In this document: in pieces, positions 36,901-47,786 of the stretch
How the letters are laid out: each line of letters opens with the position of its first letter
Numbering within the stretch: position 1 is the stretch's first letter
DNA from: Edaphochlamys debaryana
Taxonomy: Eukaryota > Chlorophyta > Chlorophyceae > Chlamydomonadales
Direction of reading: 5' to 3'
Length of the DNA stretch: 64,000 nt
Assembly: GCA_016858145.1 (NCBI GenBank)
Contig: JAEHOE010000021.1
Coordinates: 124,001 to 188,000 of the forward strand
Notes under the pieces: generated by a model
The model's database searches: none
The model's input: only the letters and a program-made list of their open reading frames with translations
What the model was told of the DNA's origin: nothing
Position numbers and translations under genes: made by a program

Positions 36901-39900
36901 GCCCCCCCGCGCCCAGCAGGTACATGCGCCCCCGCTCCAGCACCAGGTCCATGTCGCAGGCCAGCAGGTCGTCGGGGGAGTCCCAGAAGTGCACGTCGGC
37001 GCCTGATCGTTGGGGGCGGGGGGGCGGGGCGGGAGGGGGGGAGGGGGGGGGGTTGGGTTGGGGGGTTGGGGGTTGGGGTTGGGGGTTTGGGGTTGGGAGG
37101 GTAATCAGAGTATGCGTTGGGACCTTCCCGCTTGACCTTCGCAAGTTCCGGTACGACAAGTACGACGCCCGCTCCGTTGGGAACCCCCTTCCCCTGCTCC
37201 TCCGCACGGAATCCCTTGCCCTCCCCCTCCCCCACCCCCACCCCCCTCCTCACCCCTGCACTTGAGGCGGCCCCACATGTCCGGGAAGGCCCAGGTGGGT
37301 CCGTCGCTGCACCGCAGCCGCAGCTCCCCGTCCACCCGCCCCTCGTGGATGTCCATGGGCAGCTCCAGCAGCCGCTCCAGCAGCGGGCCGTGCAGCGCCT
37401 CCCCCCTGACGGCCAGGGCCAGGTCGGGCCACACGCCCATGAGGCCCATGTTGCGGGCAGAGAGCGTCACGGAGAGGCGGCCACCTTCGGGGGGGGGGGC
37501 GGAGGGGGGGGCGGAGGTGTGGGAGGAGGGGGGTTGGGAGGGAGCCGAGTGGAAAACTCCACCCCCGCCACCTGGGCCCGTGCATGTTGCCCCCTCGCCT
37601 GATGGCGGCACGCGCCGCTTCGTCTTCTTGCCGGCGGGCTTGGAGGCCGCCTGCGCCCCCGCCCCGCCCTCGCCAGAGCCCTGCGCCTGCGACGGCCCAG
37701 CAGCCTGCGCCTCCGCCGCAGCGGCCGCTGCCCCCGCAGCCCCCTTGCCGCCGCCACCCTTACTGGCGGCGGCGGCGGCGGCGGCTGCTACCGCGGGCGA
37801 GGGCGCCGCAGCCAGCTCAGCCTCCCGCTCGTACTCCTGCGGGGCGGCGGGATTTCAACGACCAGCACGTCGGCTCTCGGCACCATGCACCCCCCTGACC
37901 CCACCCCGCACTGCATCCCTCCCCGCACCCCACCCCATCCCCCACTCCCCGCTCTCACTCCCCATCCAACCCTCCCCGATTCCCCCACCTCCCACCCCCC
38001 CCACCTCGGGCGCCATGACCAGTCCGTAGGTGCGCAGCCTGTAGGTGGGGGGCGCGTCCGGCCCCGCGGCCTTTGAGCGCTGCGGCCGCTCGACCTCGCA
38101 GTAGCGGGCCACCCAGGCGGGGGCGGGGGCAGGTGGAGTAGAGCTGGAGGCGGAGGGGGCGGAAGAGGTGGGGGCAGAGGAGGACGGGCTGGTGTCGGCG
38201 TCGCTGTTGCGGTGCCGGGGGCGGTGGTGGGGAGCGTGGGGGGAGGCCGGGGCGGGGTTGGGCGGGGCAGCCTCCGTCGGGGCTGTCGCCGAAACCACGC
38301 CCGGTGGGGCGTCCGCCACCGCCTTCGCTGCGCTTTGCTTGCTCTTGCCCCCCTTGCCGCCCGCCCCCGGCACCGGCGGCGCGTGCTCGGGCCCTGCAAG
38401 GTCGCTCACGGCGTGGCCCCAGCGCAGCTCCAGGCCCCCGGGCCCGGGCCCGCCCTCCGCGCCGGGCCCGGCCGGGCCCAGGACGGCCCGCGGCAGCGTG
38501 TCGCAGCCGAAGCGGCGCAGGGACCCCGGGCCCGAGGCGGGCCCGGCCGCGCCCGGTGTGACGTGGCGCAGGTGGCGCTTGGCGATGGGGGAGATCTGCG
38601 GAGGGGGGCAGGGAGGGGGTTGGAGGGCACATCCGAGATCCTCTCGCCTCGGACCTCTCGCCTCTGGTGCGGCAAGACGACGTCACGTCCACTCCCACCC
38701 CAACGTCCCAAGCCTGTCTTCTCCCCCCACCCCCACCACCCCCACCCACCACCACCCCCAGCCTCCCACCCCCCTCAGCCCCCCACCATGGTGCACTTGG
38801 CCGATGCCGCCGGCCGCTGCTGCGCCTCCCCCTCCACGGCCAGGTCCAGGGTGCGGTAGGCGCGGCCCAGAGCCAGGGAGCCGCTGACGGAGTCGATGAC
38901 GCGGGGCAGGCGCTCGCCTTTTGATTTAAGGGGGGGGTGGGGTAAGGAAGGTTAGCAAAAGAGTTCTTGCTGAGGCCCGAGGCCCTTCCTGCTGGATTCG
39001 CCGCTCTCCCATCCCCAAGGCCCCACCGATTACGAACACGCGCAGGCAGGCGTTACGGAAGCTGACGGCGCCCAGCGCCACCGGCGGCAGCGCCTCCTCC
39101 AGCTCCGCCGCCAGCGCCGCGGCGGCGGCGGCGGAGGTCGCGGAGGCGGGGCCAGCGTCGCTGGCGCCGCCGCCGCCGCCGCCGCTGGACATGCTGCTGC
39201 CGGCGCCGCTGAGGGCGGCACCGGCGCTGCGCAGCAGGCGGCCTGCCGCCTCTGCCGCGCCGCTGACGGAGGCGAGCGGCGGGGTGGCGGAGGCGGCCGC
39301 GTGGAGAGGGTAGGATGCAACGGCGGAGGGACCGGCTGTGCTGTGCGCAGTCGCCTGTACGGCGTGTACGGCCCGCGCCGCCGCCTGGCCAAGCCCCTGC
39401 TCCGCCGGGTGGGCGGCGAGGGAGGCGGCGGCGGCGGGGGCGCGGGCTGCGGCCCTGCGGCCGCGCCTGCCCCTGCCTGCCTCCGCCGCCCCCGCCCCTG
39501 CAGGCTCGCTGGTGGAGGCAAGCGCGTGTGTGGCCTGGCGGGGCACCGAGGCCGCACAATCGCTGCAGCCCCCTGCGGCGTACGCCTCCCTCTCGGGCCC
39601 CGAGCCCAGGCCCGAGCCTGGACCCGCCTGGGCCCGGGCCAGCGCCGCCGCCGGCTCCGCCAGGAGCCAGTCCACCAGCGGCAGTTGGGAAACCGCCTCC
39701 ACCGCCGCCGCCTGCGCCGCCGCCACCCGCGCCGCCAGCGCCGGCGGTAGCGCCGCCGCCGCCGCCGCCTCCCGCATCCCCACCACCTCGGGGCCCCTCC
39801 CCACCGCCGCCGACCGCTGCTCGCTGGCCTCCCCGCCCGCCCCTCCCCCCCGCTCCACCCCTGACCCGCCGCCGCCCCCCTGCCCCCCCTCCTCGGCCCC

Positions 39901-42900
39901 CAGGCCCGGTACGAAGTTGCGGGCTCCGTCCGGGGTGTCCTCGGGGTACCCCACCCAGGAGAAGTTGGGGCCCTGGACCACCGTGATCTGGGGGAGAGGG
40001 GGGGAGGAACGGCAAGGAAGAAAGGAGAGAAAGAGAAGACGTCGGTGGGGAGGACACGAGCACAGGGCAGGGTGGGGAGGACACGAGCACAGGGCAGGGT
40101 GGGGAGGACACGAGCACAGGGCAGGGGGGGGAGGACACGAGCACAGGGCAGGGGGGGGGTCTGGCGTGATGGCAGGATGGGATGTGATGGCAGGATGGGA
40201 TGTGATGGCAGGATGGGATGTGATGGCAGGATGGGATGTGATGGCAGGATGGGATGTGATGGCAGGATGGGATGTGATGGCAGGATGGGATGTGATGGCA
40301 GGATGGGATGTGATGGCAGGATGGGATGTGATGGCAGGATGGGATGTGGCCTAGCCTGGTCTTGGCCCTGGCCCTCCATGGCCCGGCCTCTAGCCTGAGC
40401 CTCCACCCCAGCCGAGCTCACGGTCCCTTCCCCGCCCCACCCCAGGTCACGACCCTCTCCCCCCCCCCCCCGGGATGGATCGGGCTTCGGACTCCCCGGG
40501 CTTTCGGTTCCGTATCTAAGGCCGGCCGGCTAGTCACCGCGCCTACGCTTCTCTCGGCCTTTACACGAGCAGCCCTGAACCCACCTGCGGCGCCTCCAGG
40601 TGGATGCGCAGCACCGCCTGCCGCCGCAGCAGCGAGGTCAGCGGCTGCAGGTAGACGGACACAGAGGGCAGCGCGGCGTGGGAGCGCTCGGGGCCGGTGG
40701 GGGGCGGCGGCGGGGGGGGCCCGGGCGGCAGCGGCAGGCAGCCGCCCGCCGAGGCCGGGCCCGGGGCTGGAGCCGGGGCTGGGGTTGAGGCCGCGGGCGC
40801 GGCGGCTGGGTTGCGGGCGTGGGGAGGCGCAGAAGGGTCGGAGGGTTTTGCGTGGCTTGCAGGGGTGTTGGAGTGGGCGTGGGAGTGGGCATGGGGGTGT
40901 GCGTGGGTGCGGGTGGGGGCGGGGGGGTTGGCGGCGAAGGCGGCGGCGGCGGCGGCCAGCGCGGCGGCGCGCTGCGCGGCGGCGGAGCCTGGCGGCGGGC
41001 GCTGCGGTCCCAGGACCACCGGGCCGAGGGTGATGAGGGGAACCGCCCCCGTCACACCGCCCAGGCCCACGCCCCGGATGCGACCCAGAGAGACCTGCGA
41101 GGTGGCCGGGCCGGAGAAAGAGACGGGCGGGCAGGGCTCGGGCTACTGCAGCCACACGCGAACAGGACCGGCCCATACAGCTGTGCACCCATAGCGGCAA
41201 GCCACGAACCCGCTGCCCCCCTCCCCCCCCCCGGCTCACGTCTCTGTGCAGCACCTGCGCCGCGCGCGCCTCCCAGCGCGGCAGCACGTGCAGGTTCACG
41301 GCCGGCACCAGCACGGCGTTGGCCACACCCGACACCAGCGCCGCCACCACCCCCACCACCACCGCCAGCCGCGTGTACCTGGCAGGAGAAGGGGGGTAGG
41401 GCAGGAGTGGGGCGGGGTGGGAAGCGGGTGCGGGAAGGGGGATTCGGTTTAGTTCCGACCTCCAAACCCCGCGCCCCGCGCGCCCCGGCTCCGAGGAAGC
41501 CACGCTCACCAGCCCCGCTACAATCCTGCTGCAGCCCTGCTGCAACCCGGCGTAACCCGGCGTAACCGGCGGCCCCGCACCCCCGGCCCTGCCGCCCTAA
41601 ACCCACCACGTGTCCAGCGACCGCCACAGCCCCTCCACCGCCCCCGCCATGAGCGCCCGCAGCTCCCCCAGCCGCTGCACCACACCCGCCAGCGCGGGGG
41701 GCAGCGAGCCGCCGCCGCCGCCACCGCCACTGCCGCCGCCGCTGCTTCCACTGCCGCCGCTACCACCGCCAGCTTTGGGCCCCGCCACGCCCCCTGCCCC
41801 CACCTCTGCCGCTGCCCCCGCGGCCGCCCCTTGCGCCGGCGTCCACCCATCCACCGACCCCAGGGCGGACCCGGGCAGAGAGGCGGCGGTCACTGAGGCG
41901 GAGCCGGGGGCTGCGGCCTCATCACTGGCGCCGCCGCCGCCCCCTGGGGCGGTGGCGGCTGGGGCAGCGAGTGAGGCACCGCGCGGGGGCGCCTGGAGCA
42001 GCTCCTGAGGGCGGGGTTCGGGGGGGGACGGCAGCTGGGGGCCGGCTGCGTCCGCCTCCTCGCCGCCCCAGCTGCTGGCGTCGGGGCTGTCGGTGAGGGG
42101 CGCGGAGGAGGGGGGCTGGGCCGAGGACGGCAACGGCGGCGGCCGCGCATTGGCGGGCCCAGCGGCGGCTGTAGGGGCCGGGGCCGGGGCCGGTGCACCT
42201 GAGCCCGGCGCTGGGGCCTCGGACCCCGCTGACTCGCCGCCGCTGGCGCTGCCCCAGCCCTCGCCCTCGCCCTCGCCGCCTTCTCGGCTGCCGCTGCTCT
42301 CCGCAGGGGTGGAAGGCGAACCGTCGGGTCCTGATCCCGGGCCCGACCCCCCGCCCGGACCCGAGCCTGTAACGGGCGGAGGGCGCGAGAGGGAACATAC
42401 GGGCAGTTAAAGCGTCAATCCTTTAAGGTTATGGTGGACGTTCTGCTTCCAGCGTTCTCCCCCCTTCCCGCATCTGCCCATGCCTTCCTTACCCGAGGCA
42501 CGAAGGCGCCATGAGGCGGGGCCCTCGCCGCCCCTGCTCGCCCCGCCCCCGCCCGGCTGCAGCGGCGCCGTCCCGCCCACAAAGGTACTGCTTCGCGGCA
42601 GGCCAGAGGTCAGGGGCGGGTGCAGGGGGCCGCAGGGGCGGGGGCGGAGGGAGCCGGGGGAGCGGCGACCGGCTGCCGTCCAGCCGCCTGCGAGGTGGGG
42701 TGATCGGGAAGAAGGAAGGAACGAGTGGACAAAGACCCGGGCTCAGGGGCCGGCCGCAGGGCGCCACACGCAAGCGCGGCACGCCGTGTAAACCGTAGCA
42801 GACAGCGGTAATAGAAACGTGAGAGGCGAAGGGAGCCACTCACGGGGAGGTGAGAGCCGTCCGGGCAGGGGCGCCGAGGGGGGCCAGAGGGGCGTGGGCA

Positions 42901-43063
42901 GGGCCAGGCCGGGGCGCAGCAGGCGCACCGTGGCGGGGGGGCGGGGCCCCCAGCCGGCCGGGCCGCGCCCTCCCAGGACTGAGCCCAGGGGCCAGGCGCC
43001 TAGGGGCCCGTTGCGGGGGAGGGACCCGGCTGCTGCCCCGGGGCCGGGGCCAGAGAGCTCCAT
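21908..43063 (-). CDS. TIC236: TIC236/TamB-family inner-envelope import protein (DUF490), giant 42-exon gene
   Basis: Exons (minus): 43063-42844, 42687-42493, 42366-41607, 41378-41240, 41094-40585, 39987-39027, 38917-38787, 38595-38005, 37836-37254, 37002-36834, 36026-35881, 35698-35565, 35261-35208, 35004-34858, 34620-34477, 34150-34052, 33822-33712, 33417-33135, 32918-32638, 32329-31982, 31726-31688, 31430-31207, 30932-30578, 30272-30153, 29988-29944, 29811-29611, 29186-29030, 28818-28639, 28346-28162, 27959-27897, 27681-26212, 25958-25872, 25716-25183, 25016-24777, 24636-24502, 24370-24278, 24153-23887, 23655-23337, 23172-23090, 22934-22857, 22713-22645, 22444-21908. Every junction is in phase; the total is about 3,828 residues. 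One TM helix lies near residue 400 (VVVGVVAALVSGVANAVLV), then repeated beta-rich TamB units. Plant TIC236-like blocks include GPNFSWVGYP, AVRWEGDIIKLEEAVLEQAA, LGPELRAVIPVVLNLG, GTLNLVATQ, ARWRLVGAPSLPSLLAL and FGTEVEVAFGRRLQ, the last ones in the C-terminal DUF490 part. TIC236 links TOC and TIC import complexes across the envelope space. Ala/Gly/Pro/Glu-rich inserts make it far longer than plant TIC236. The start codon and transit peptide are uncertain. Confidence 0.9.
26212..27681 (-). other. TIC236 exon 31: 490-codon exon with a long disordered insert
   Basis: The exon starts with a conserved strand unit (SFVVDPRQRLHVDIDLAPRG) and ends with another (VRDGGLGLLVALVPGWQW, then GSAEVDLWAHGRLAAPQ). 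Between them are roughly 400 residues of Ala/Gly/Ser/Glu/Gln-rich sequence, including a Gln run and a run of nine glutamates. In plant relatives the corresponding segment is much shorter, so this is an expansion inside the beta-groove region, unbroken by introns. Confidence 0.8.
28475..28548. repeat. GGGGA pentamer microsatellite in a TIC236 intron
   Basis: About fourteen units of GGGGA lie in the intron between 28346 and 28639. The reverse complement, seen by the TIC236 transcript, is a long CCCCT pyrimidine tract. Confidence 0.85.
40046..40161. repeat. 27-bp minisatellite in TIC236 intron 5
   Basis: A 27-base unit beginning GGTGGGGAGGACACGAGCAC and ending in AGGGCAG is repeated about four times, with slight variation in the G-run. 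It lies in the intron between 39987 and 40585. Confidence 0.85.
40168..40346. repeat. 18-bp minisatellite in TIC236 intron 5
   Basis: The unit GATGGCAGGATGGGATGT is repeated about ten times almost without change, immediately beside the 27-bp array. Near-identity of units suggests recent expansion. Confidence 0.9.
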
Positions 43064-43562
43064 GCGGGGAGCGGGGGCCCTAGCGTAGGCCCAACGCCTG
43101 CGCCTTGGCCGGGCCGCCCGCGCCTAGGCGCCAGACCGCCGCTGCATTCAGTTGTTCGGCAGAGCACCGCGGCGACTGGTATGTGTGCCTCGGTCTGAGC
43201 CGGTCTGGTCAGGGAGCGGACGCAATAATGCAGGCTGCCGCGCAACCCGGTGCACAAGTACAGGGCGTGTATGTCGGAAGTGAGAGTTGAAAAGCGTGAC
43301 TCGATAGGTAAAGCTGCACTTGACAGGGGAACGCCTCTGGTGTCCGGGGCATTTTGCCGCGCTGGAGGTCGCCATGGACCGGCATGGGCCCCACCGCACC
43401 ACACAGATTGCGCTGCACGCATATGCGTTATACTTGTACCTCGCACGCAACATATAGAGCGTGAGAGGCTTGCCGGTGCAGGTGCACAATGACGTCTTGC
43501 ATGTCCTTCTAGCTTGTCGCTCGCACAGTTAGCATACGCCTTGAACCCTGCGAGAGTACACC
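43064..43562. promoter_or_regulatory. Divergent intergenic region shared by TIC236 and uL6
   Basis: The two start codons are 499 bp apart and point away from each other, so this region should hold both promoters. It is less GC-rich than its surroundings. A minus-strand frame from an ATG at 43375 (MATSSAAKCPGHQRRSPVKC) has transit-peptide composition and could be a missed upstream exon of TIC236, but no donor in it gives the phase needed to join the acceptor just before 43063. Confidence 0.4.
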
Positions 43563-46131
43563 ATGCTTGCTTTCGGGCGATCGCCGTCAGCGGCGCTCGG
43601 AGCCGTGCCGAAAGGAGCACTGCAGCAGCTGCTTCAACAGCTTGGCTCGGCTGGCCTTCAAGGTGAAGCTTGTGGCAGACGCATTGGGCTACCGCACAGG
43701 ATTTCGCTTACTGCCGGCGGACGCTGGTGATGATGGGGCTGATGGCTCGCTCTCACCCGCGGCCGTCACACGCTGCTCGCAGGGGCACCGGCCTGCGATG
43801 CTCTGGGCACCGATGGCCTCGTTGACTGGGCCGACAGCACGCCGTCGACCTCCTACTCGCTGCTGGCACAGGGGGCCCCGCCCCGGCCATGCCGCTCCTC
43901 CACCCGCCCCTCCTCCGCGCCGCTCCCCTTCGCCGCGTCAGCCGCCGCCTCCAACCCCCTCCACCAGCCTCAGTCCGTGCAGCCCCAGAGCCCCGCGTCT
44001 CAGCTCCAGCAGCTGCGGGGCTACCGCATCCCGGTCCGCGTGCTGCTGCCAAAGGTCCCCTACTCGGTCAAGTCCGGCCGCCCCGCGCCGCGGCCCTGGC
44101 CCCAGCTTGAGCCCGTGACCAAGCCCCCACCGGCGCCCCAGGCAAGCACCCGTTCTGAGCCCCGGACTCACAGTTACACTCCCCTCCCCTGTCATGCCCC
44201 ACCGCTCCTCGCATGCCCTCGGGCCACTCCAGAGTGCACCACGCCACCGTTCTGACCTCCCCTCCCTCACCCTGCCCCGCAGCCGCAAGCCGACGCAGCG
44301 GACGCCGCAGCCCCCGGCCCCGCGCCCGCCTCCGCCCCGGCACCCGAGCTGCGGTGGCACCGCAGTGTGGTCCGCTTCCCGCCCGAGGTGGCGGCGTCTC
44401 TGGAGGGGGGGCCGGAGGGGGCGCGGACGCTGGTGCTCACCGGCAAGGCTGGCACCATACGGCTGAGCCTGCAGGTGGGAGCGGGGGAGCGAGGGGGCGT
44501 AGGGGGCGAGGCGCAACTGTGGGGGGGGGGGGGGGCATGTGTTGGTGGGGGGGGGGGCAGGTGTTGGTGTTGGTGGGGGGGGCAGGTGTTGGTGGTGGTG
44601 GTGGTGGTGGTGCATGTGTTGGTGGGTTGGCAACCATGCGCCGAGGTGAAGGGCCGGAGACGGTGCGGGGCGGGTCTAGAGTGTAAGGTCCTGTCCCTGC
44701 ACCGGCGGCCTGCCGCGAGCTGCGAATCAGAGGGGGCGTATGTCTCTGATCACTCCGCCGAGCCGCTCAGCAAACCCTCAGCACAGCTGGATTGCAGTCA
44801 TTGCTCTCCACCCCCACCCCAACCCCCGCCCCCCAACCCCCAGGACCTGGACCCCACGGCCCTGCTGGCGTACCGCCTGGTGCACCTGCCGCCCCCCGCC
44901 TCCGCCCCCGCCTCCGCGCCCGGCCGCTCGCTGCTGCTGCTGCTGTCGCCCGACAAGGCCCGGTTCGAGGCGGTGGGGGCGGCGCTCAACTCGGCGGTGC
45001 GGGGCGTCATGGCGGGCTACCTGCTGGGGCTCACGGCCAAGGGCGTGGGCTACCGCATGGAGCCGCTGGAGGACGGGCCCGAGGTGGGGGGGGGGGCAGG
45101 GGCAGGGGGAGGGGGAGAGGGGGAGAGGGACGGGTGGGGTCAGAGGGAGGATAAGAGGGGGGCGAGGGCGGGGGAGATCGGGGTGCCGCATGGAGCCGCA
45201 CGAGGACGAGCCCGAGGTGGGCAGGCGACACTTGGGGAGGGGAGGCAGGAGGAGGGCGTCACACGAGGTTTGGGGATGCATGGGGACCGAAGGTGTGGGT
45301 CCGATGAGGGAGCCGGGTAGCTGGGGGCTGGGACGACCGGGCCGCGCCATATGAGGGACCCCGCCCTTAACACGCACGGCCGGGCAGCAAGCCCCCATCC
45401 GCTTAAGCTTGCACTTTCAGACCGGCACTAACCAACTGCGCACCTCGGCTACCTCCCCCTCAGGCCCAGGCCGCCGCGCGCGCAGTGTCGCTCACGCCCG
45501 CCCAGCTGGCCTTGAGGGCTCGGTCGCCCAACGGGGCCCGCCCCAAGCCCTTTGTGTTCGAGGGCGGCGGCGACAGGGGGGCGGCGGCCGACGCCAAGGG
45601 CGGCAGGGACGGCGGCAAGGGGGCCAAGGGCGCGGCGGGGGCGGGGGCGGGCATAACCTTTCCCTTCAACAAGCCGGCGGCAGCCATCCGGCTCAAGGTG
45701 CGAACCCTGGCGGCGTGGGGTCCTCGTGGCGGAGGGGGTTCCTTATCGGGGTTGGCTGCAACAGGTCGTTGCGAGGGTGCAGCGCTGACGGCACTTGGGG
45801 AAACACCTTTGCAGCCTCGTGGCCCTTCTTACTCGGACGCTTGGAAACGCTGTGGCTTTGTGCGCGCCGGACGAGCTCATGGAAACCATTCCTTGCACCC
45901 TTCCCCTGTCAGGTGGGCTACTCCCGCACCGCCGTCTACCCCCTGCCCCCCCACGTGCGCGCCTTCTTCCTCAAGCCCACGCTCGTCTACCTGTACGGCC
46001 TGGAGCTGGACGAGCTGAAGCGCGTGGCGGCCGAGATCAGATCCGTACGGCCGCCGAACCCGTACACGGGCAACGGGGTGCAGTACGTGGACGAGGTCGT
46101 GAAGATCAAGGCGCGCAAGGGCGCCAAGTAG
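43563..46131 (+). CDS. Ribosomal protein uL6 (L6), probably mitochondrial
   Basis: Six exons: 43563-43662, 43783-44141, 44283-44474, 44844-45083, 45464-45697 and 45913-46131 (stop TAG). Phases fit, 447 residues. uL6 folds as two similar domains on the large subunit near the factor-binding site. The N-terminal uL6 part begins at about GYRIPVRVLLPKVPYSVK and continues through VRFPPEVAASLEGGPEGART and VRGVMAGYLLGLTAKGVGYR. The second part is typical: VGYSRTAVYPLPPHVRAFF, LYGLELDELKRVAAEIRSVR and PPNPYTGNGVQYVDEVVKIK with a Lys-rich end. Extra Pro/Ala- and Gly-rich inserts (exons 2, 3 and 5) make it over twice the bacterial length. The N-terminus MLAFGRSPSAALGAV is compatible with organelle targeting. 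A mitochondrial location is inferred from the strong divergence. The second intron starts with GC (CAG/GCAAGC). Confidence 0.85.
45155..45216 (+). repeat. Duplicated exon end inside a uL6 intron
   Basis: GCCGCATGGAGCCGCACGAG, then GACGAGCCCGAGGTGGGC, closely repeats the last codons and donor of exon 4 (about 45052-45089: ACCGCATGGAGCCGCTGGAG, GACGGGCCCGAGGTGGGG). The copy lies about 130 bp downstream within the intron and retains a GAG/GTGGGC donor-like junction. Confidence 0.75.
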
Positions 46132-46757
46132 AGGGTCGTCGTTAGGGGTCGGGACCAGCCGGCACCGGCCGGGGCCAATGGCAGATGCATGGACTGCTCC
46201 TGGTCTTGAAAGGCGGCCCGCTGCGGAGGGTTGCAGGCCAAGCGTTTCACTGAGAGGCAGCCCGCTTTGTGCGGAGCCGAACGTGGCGTGAGGCTGAACT
46301 CCTTCGATCGTGTCTTGCATTCAGGAGGCAAGGTACGGTTGTTGAATGGGTGACTGAGAGGAGGAAGTGGGACGCTGTCCTGGAGTCAGAGGAACGGCTC
46401 AAGCGGGTGGCGTGAAGCTGAAAGGGAGCGACAGCGAACGCCCCTTGAGTGCCTGACGCATGCGGCCGGCCACGGCCGTGCCCTGTGCCATTCTTGGCTG
46501 GGGGACCCCCTCCTAACCAGAAATTATCATCATGTGGGGGCGGGGACGCCCCGTCTCGACATACAGGTGTCCGCAGGCATCCCTAAACCACCGTAAACCT
46601 GGGTCGGAGGGCAGAGCCTCCATGTGATGCACAATCAACAAGGATTTGACCCTTAGTGCGCGTTAGCATCGCCCCCTCCATATCCGTCTCCAAGTCACAC
46701 ATCACAGTCAAGCGTCATCCAGGTCTCGACCTGAAGTTGAATGACACTCTAGAGATC
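46132..46757. other. Intergenic region after uL6
   Basis: This is 3' flank of the uL6 gene. No exon, RNA gene or clear polyadenylation motif was seen. GC content falls towards the mobile element at 46766. Confidence 0.3.
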
Positions 46758-46765
46758 TTGCTAGG

Positions 46766-47173
46766 CAGGGTTGCACAATACGGCAGCCCCCGGTGCCAAT
46801 ACGCGTATTAATACGCAATACGGCCCCCTCCTCGCTAATACGGCTTGCTACGGCTTCAATACGGCGGCGCCCGGCCATATTAAATACGGCAGTGTACGGC
46901 AGCCCATTCTGCCGCCTTGTGCACGAGCAAATGCGCTCCGCGTTCACGTAGAAGTGCAGGGAATGCGTAGGGCAGCGGCTACGGTGGAACGGACGGCTGA
47001 GCTGCCGACCGACGCACCCCAGCACCCCACGTTACCCCCCTCCCTCCGCCGGCCCCCAGCTGCCCGGCCGGTACCCCCGCACCGCATGCCGTATTAATAC
47101 GGCAGCGAGAGGCCGTATCCGTATTAATACGTATCCGTATCAATACGGGGACTGATACGTATCGGCAACCCTG
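46766..47173. mobile_element. hAT-type miniature transposon (MITE), copy A
   Basis: This 408-bp element starts with CAGGGTTGC and ends with GCAACCCTG, short terminal inverted repeats. It is flanked by a perfect 8-bp target duplication, TTGCTAGG, at 46758-46765 and 47174-47181. An 8-bp duplication and CAGGG ends are typical of the hAT superfamily. Inside, palindromic CCGTATTAATACGG-like words are repeated near both ends and could be transposase-binding sites. It has no transposase frame, so it is non-autonomous. Copy B at 59101 is the same element inverted. Confidence 0.9.
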
Positions 47174-47185
47174 TTGCTAGGTGCC

Positions 47186-47786
47186 CTGGGGTATTATCAG
47201 ACAGGGGGCATTATCAGACAGTGACCCGTTCTCTCAAACCCTTACGATTGGCGGCATGCGCTTTCAGACTTAAGGCACCCTAGGGACAACCTTGGGGGCT
47301 GCCGGTTCAGTTTTGGGCGGAGCCAATATTATCTGCCCAGGGTTTGGCGACACGCGAGGATGCTTTGGACGATGGTCGGGCCCCACTTACGTAAGTATAC
47401 CGCTACCCCGATCGTGCACATCAAATTACATCGACATATATCTTACATCCAATGTCACGTTTGAGGACTTTGCGACCTTTTGCCGACTCGCGATGCGCAG
47501 CATGCCCACGCTTCGCCGACGACCTCACTCCAAAGACGCCATTAGGCCCTGCAACAATCGCTTGTATCTCATGTAATCAGTTTATAGCCCGTTGATTGCT
47601 CCATGCGCCTCTTACATGCCGTTCTCACTGGCGGTGTCGGCGGTGTCGGCGCACATGTCTCTCCACACAAGCGGCGAGCCACGTTGTGCTATCCATGTGC
47701 GCCGTGCCTGGGGCATCTTGAGAGGTGCTACAAGGCTCCGTGTATGGCTTGTGCCGTCCTAGGCAGAGTGTCTGATAATACCCCAG
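47186..47786. mobile_element. Candidate element bounded by 18-bp inverted repeats
   Basis: CTGGGGTATTATCAGACA at 47186-47203 is repeated exactly in reverse complement at 47769-47786, enclosing about 601 bp. A partial direct copy of the repeat (CATTATCAGACAG) follows the left end at about 47209. I see no target-site duplication and no transposase frame. It may be another miniature DNA transposon or a remnant. Its left end lies 5 bp beyond the target duplication of the hAT element. Confidence 0.6.

Noticed and set aside
40168..40346. Regular repeats resembling a CRISPR array
   Set aside because: Units are contiguous without spacers, the genome is eukaryotic, and the array lies in an intron. 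It is a minisatellite.
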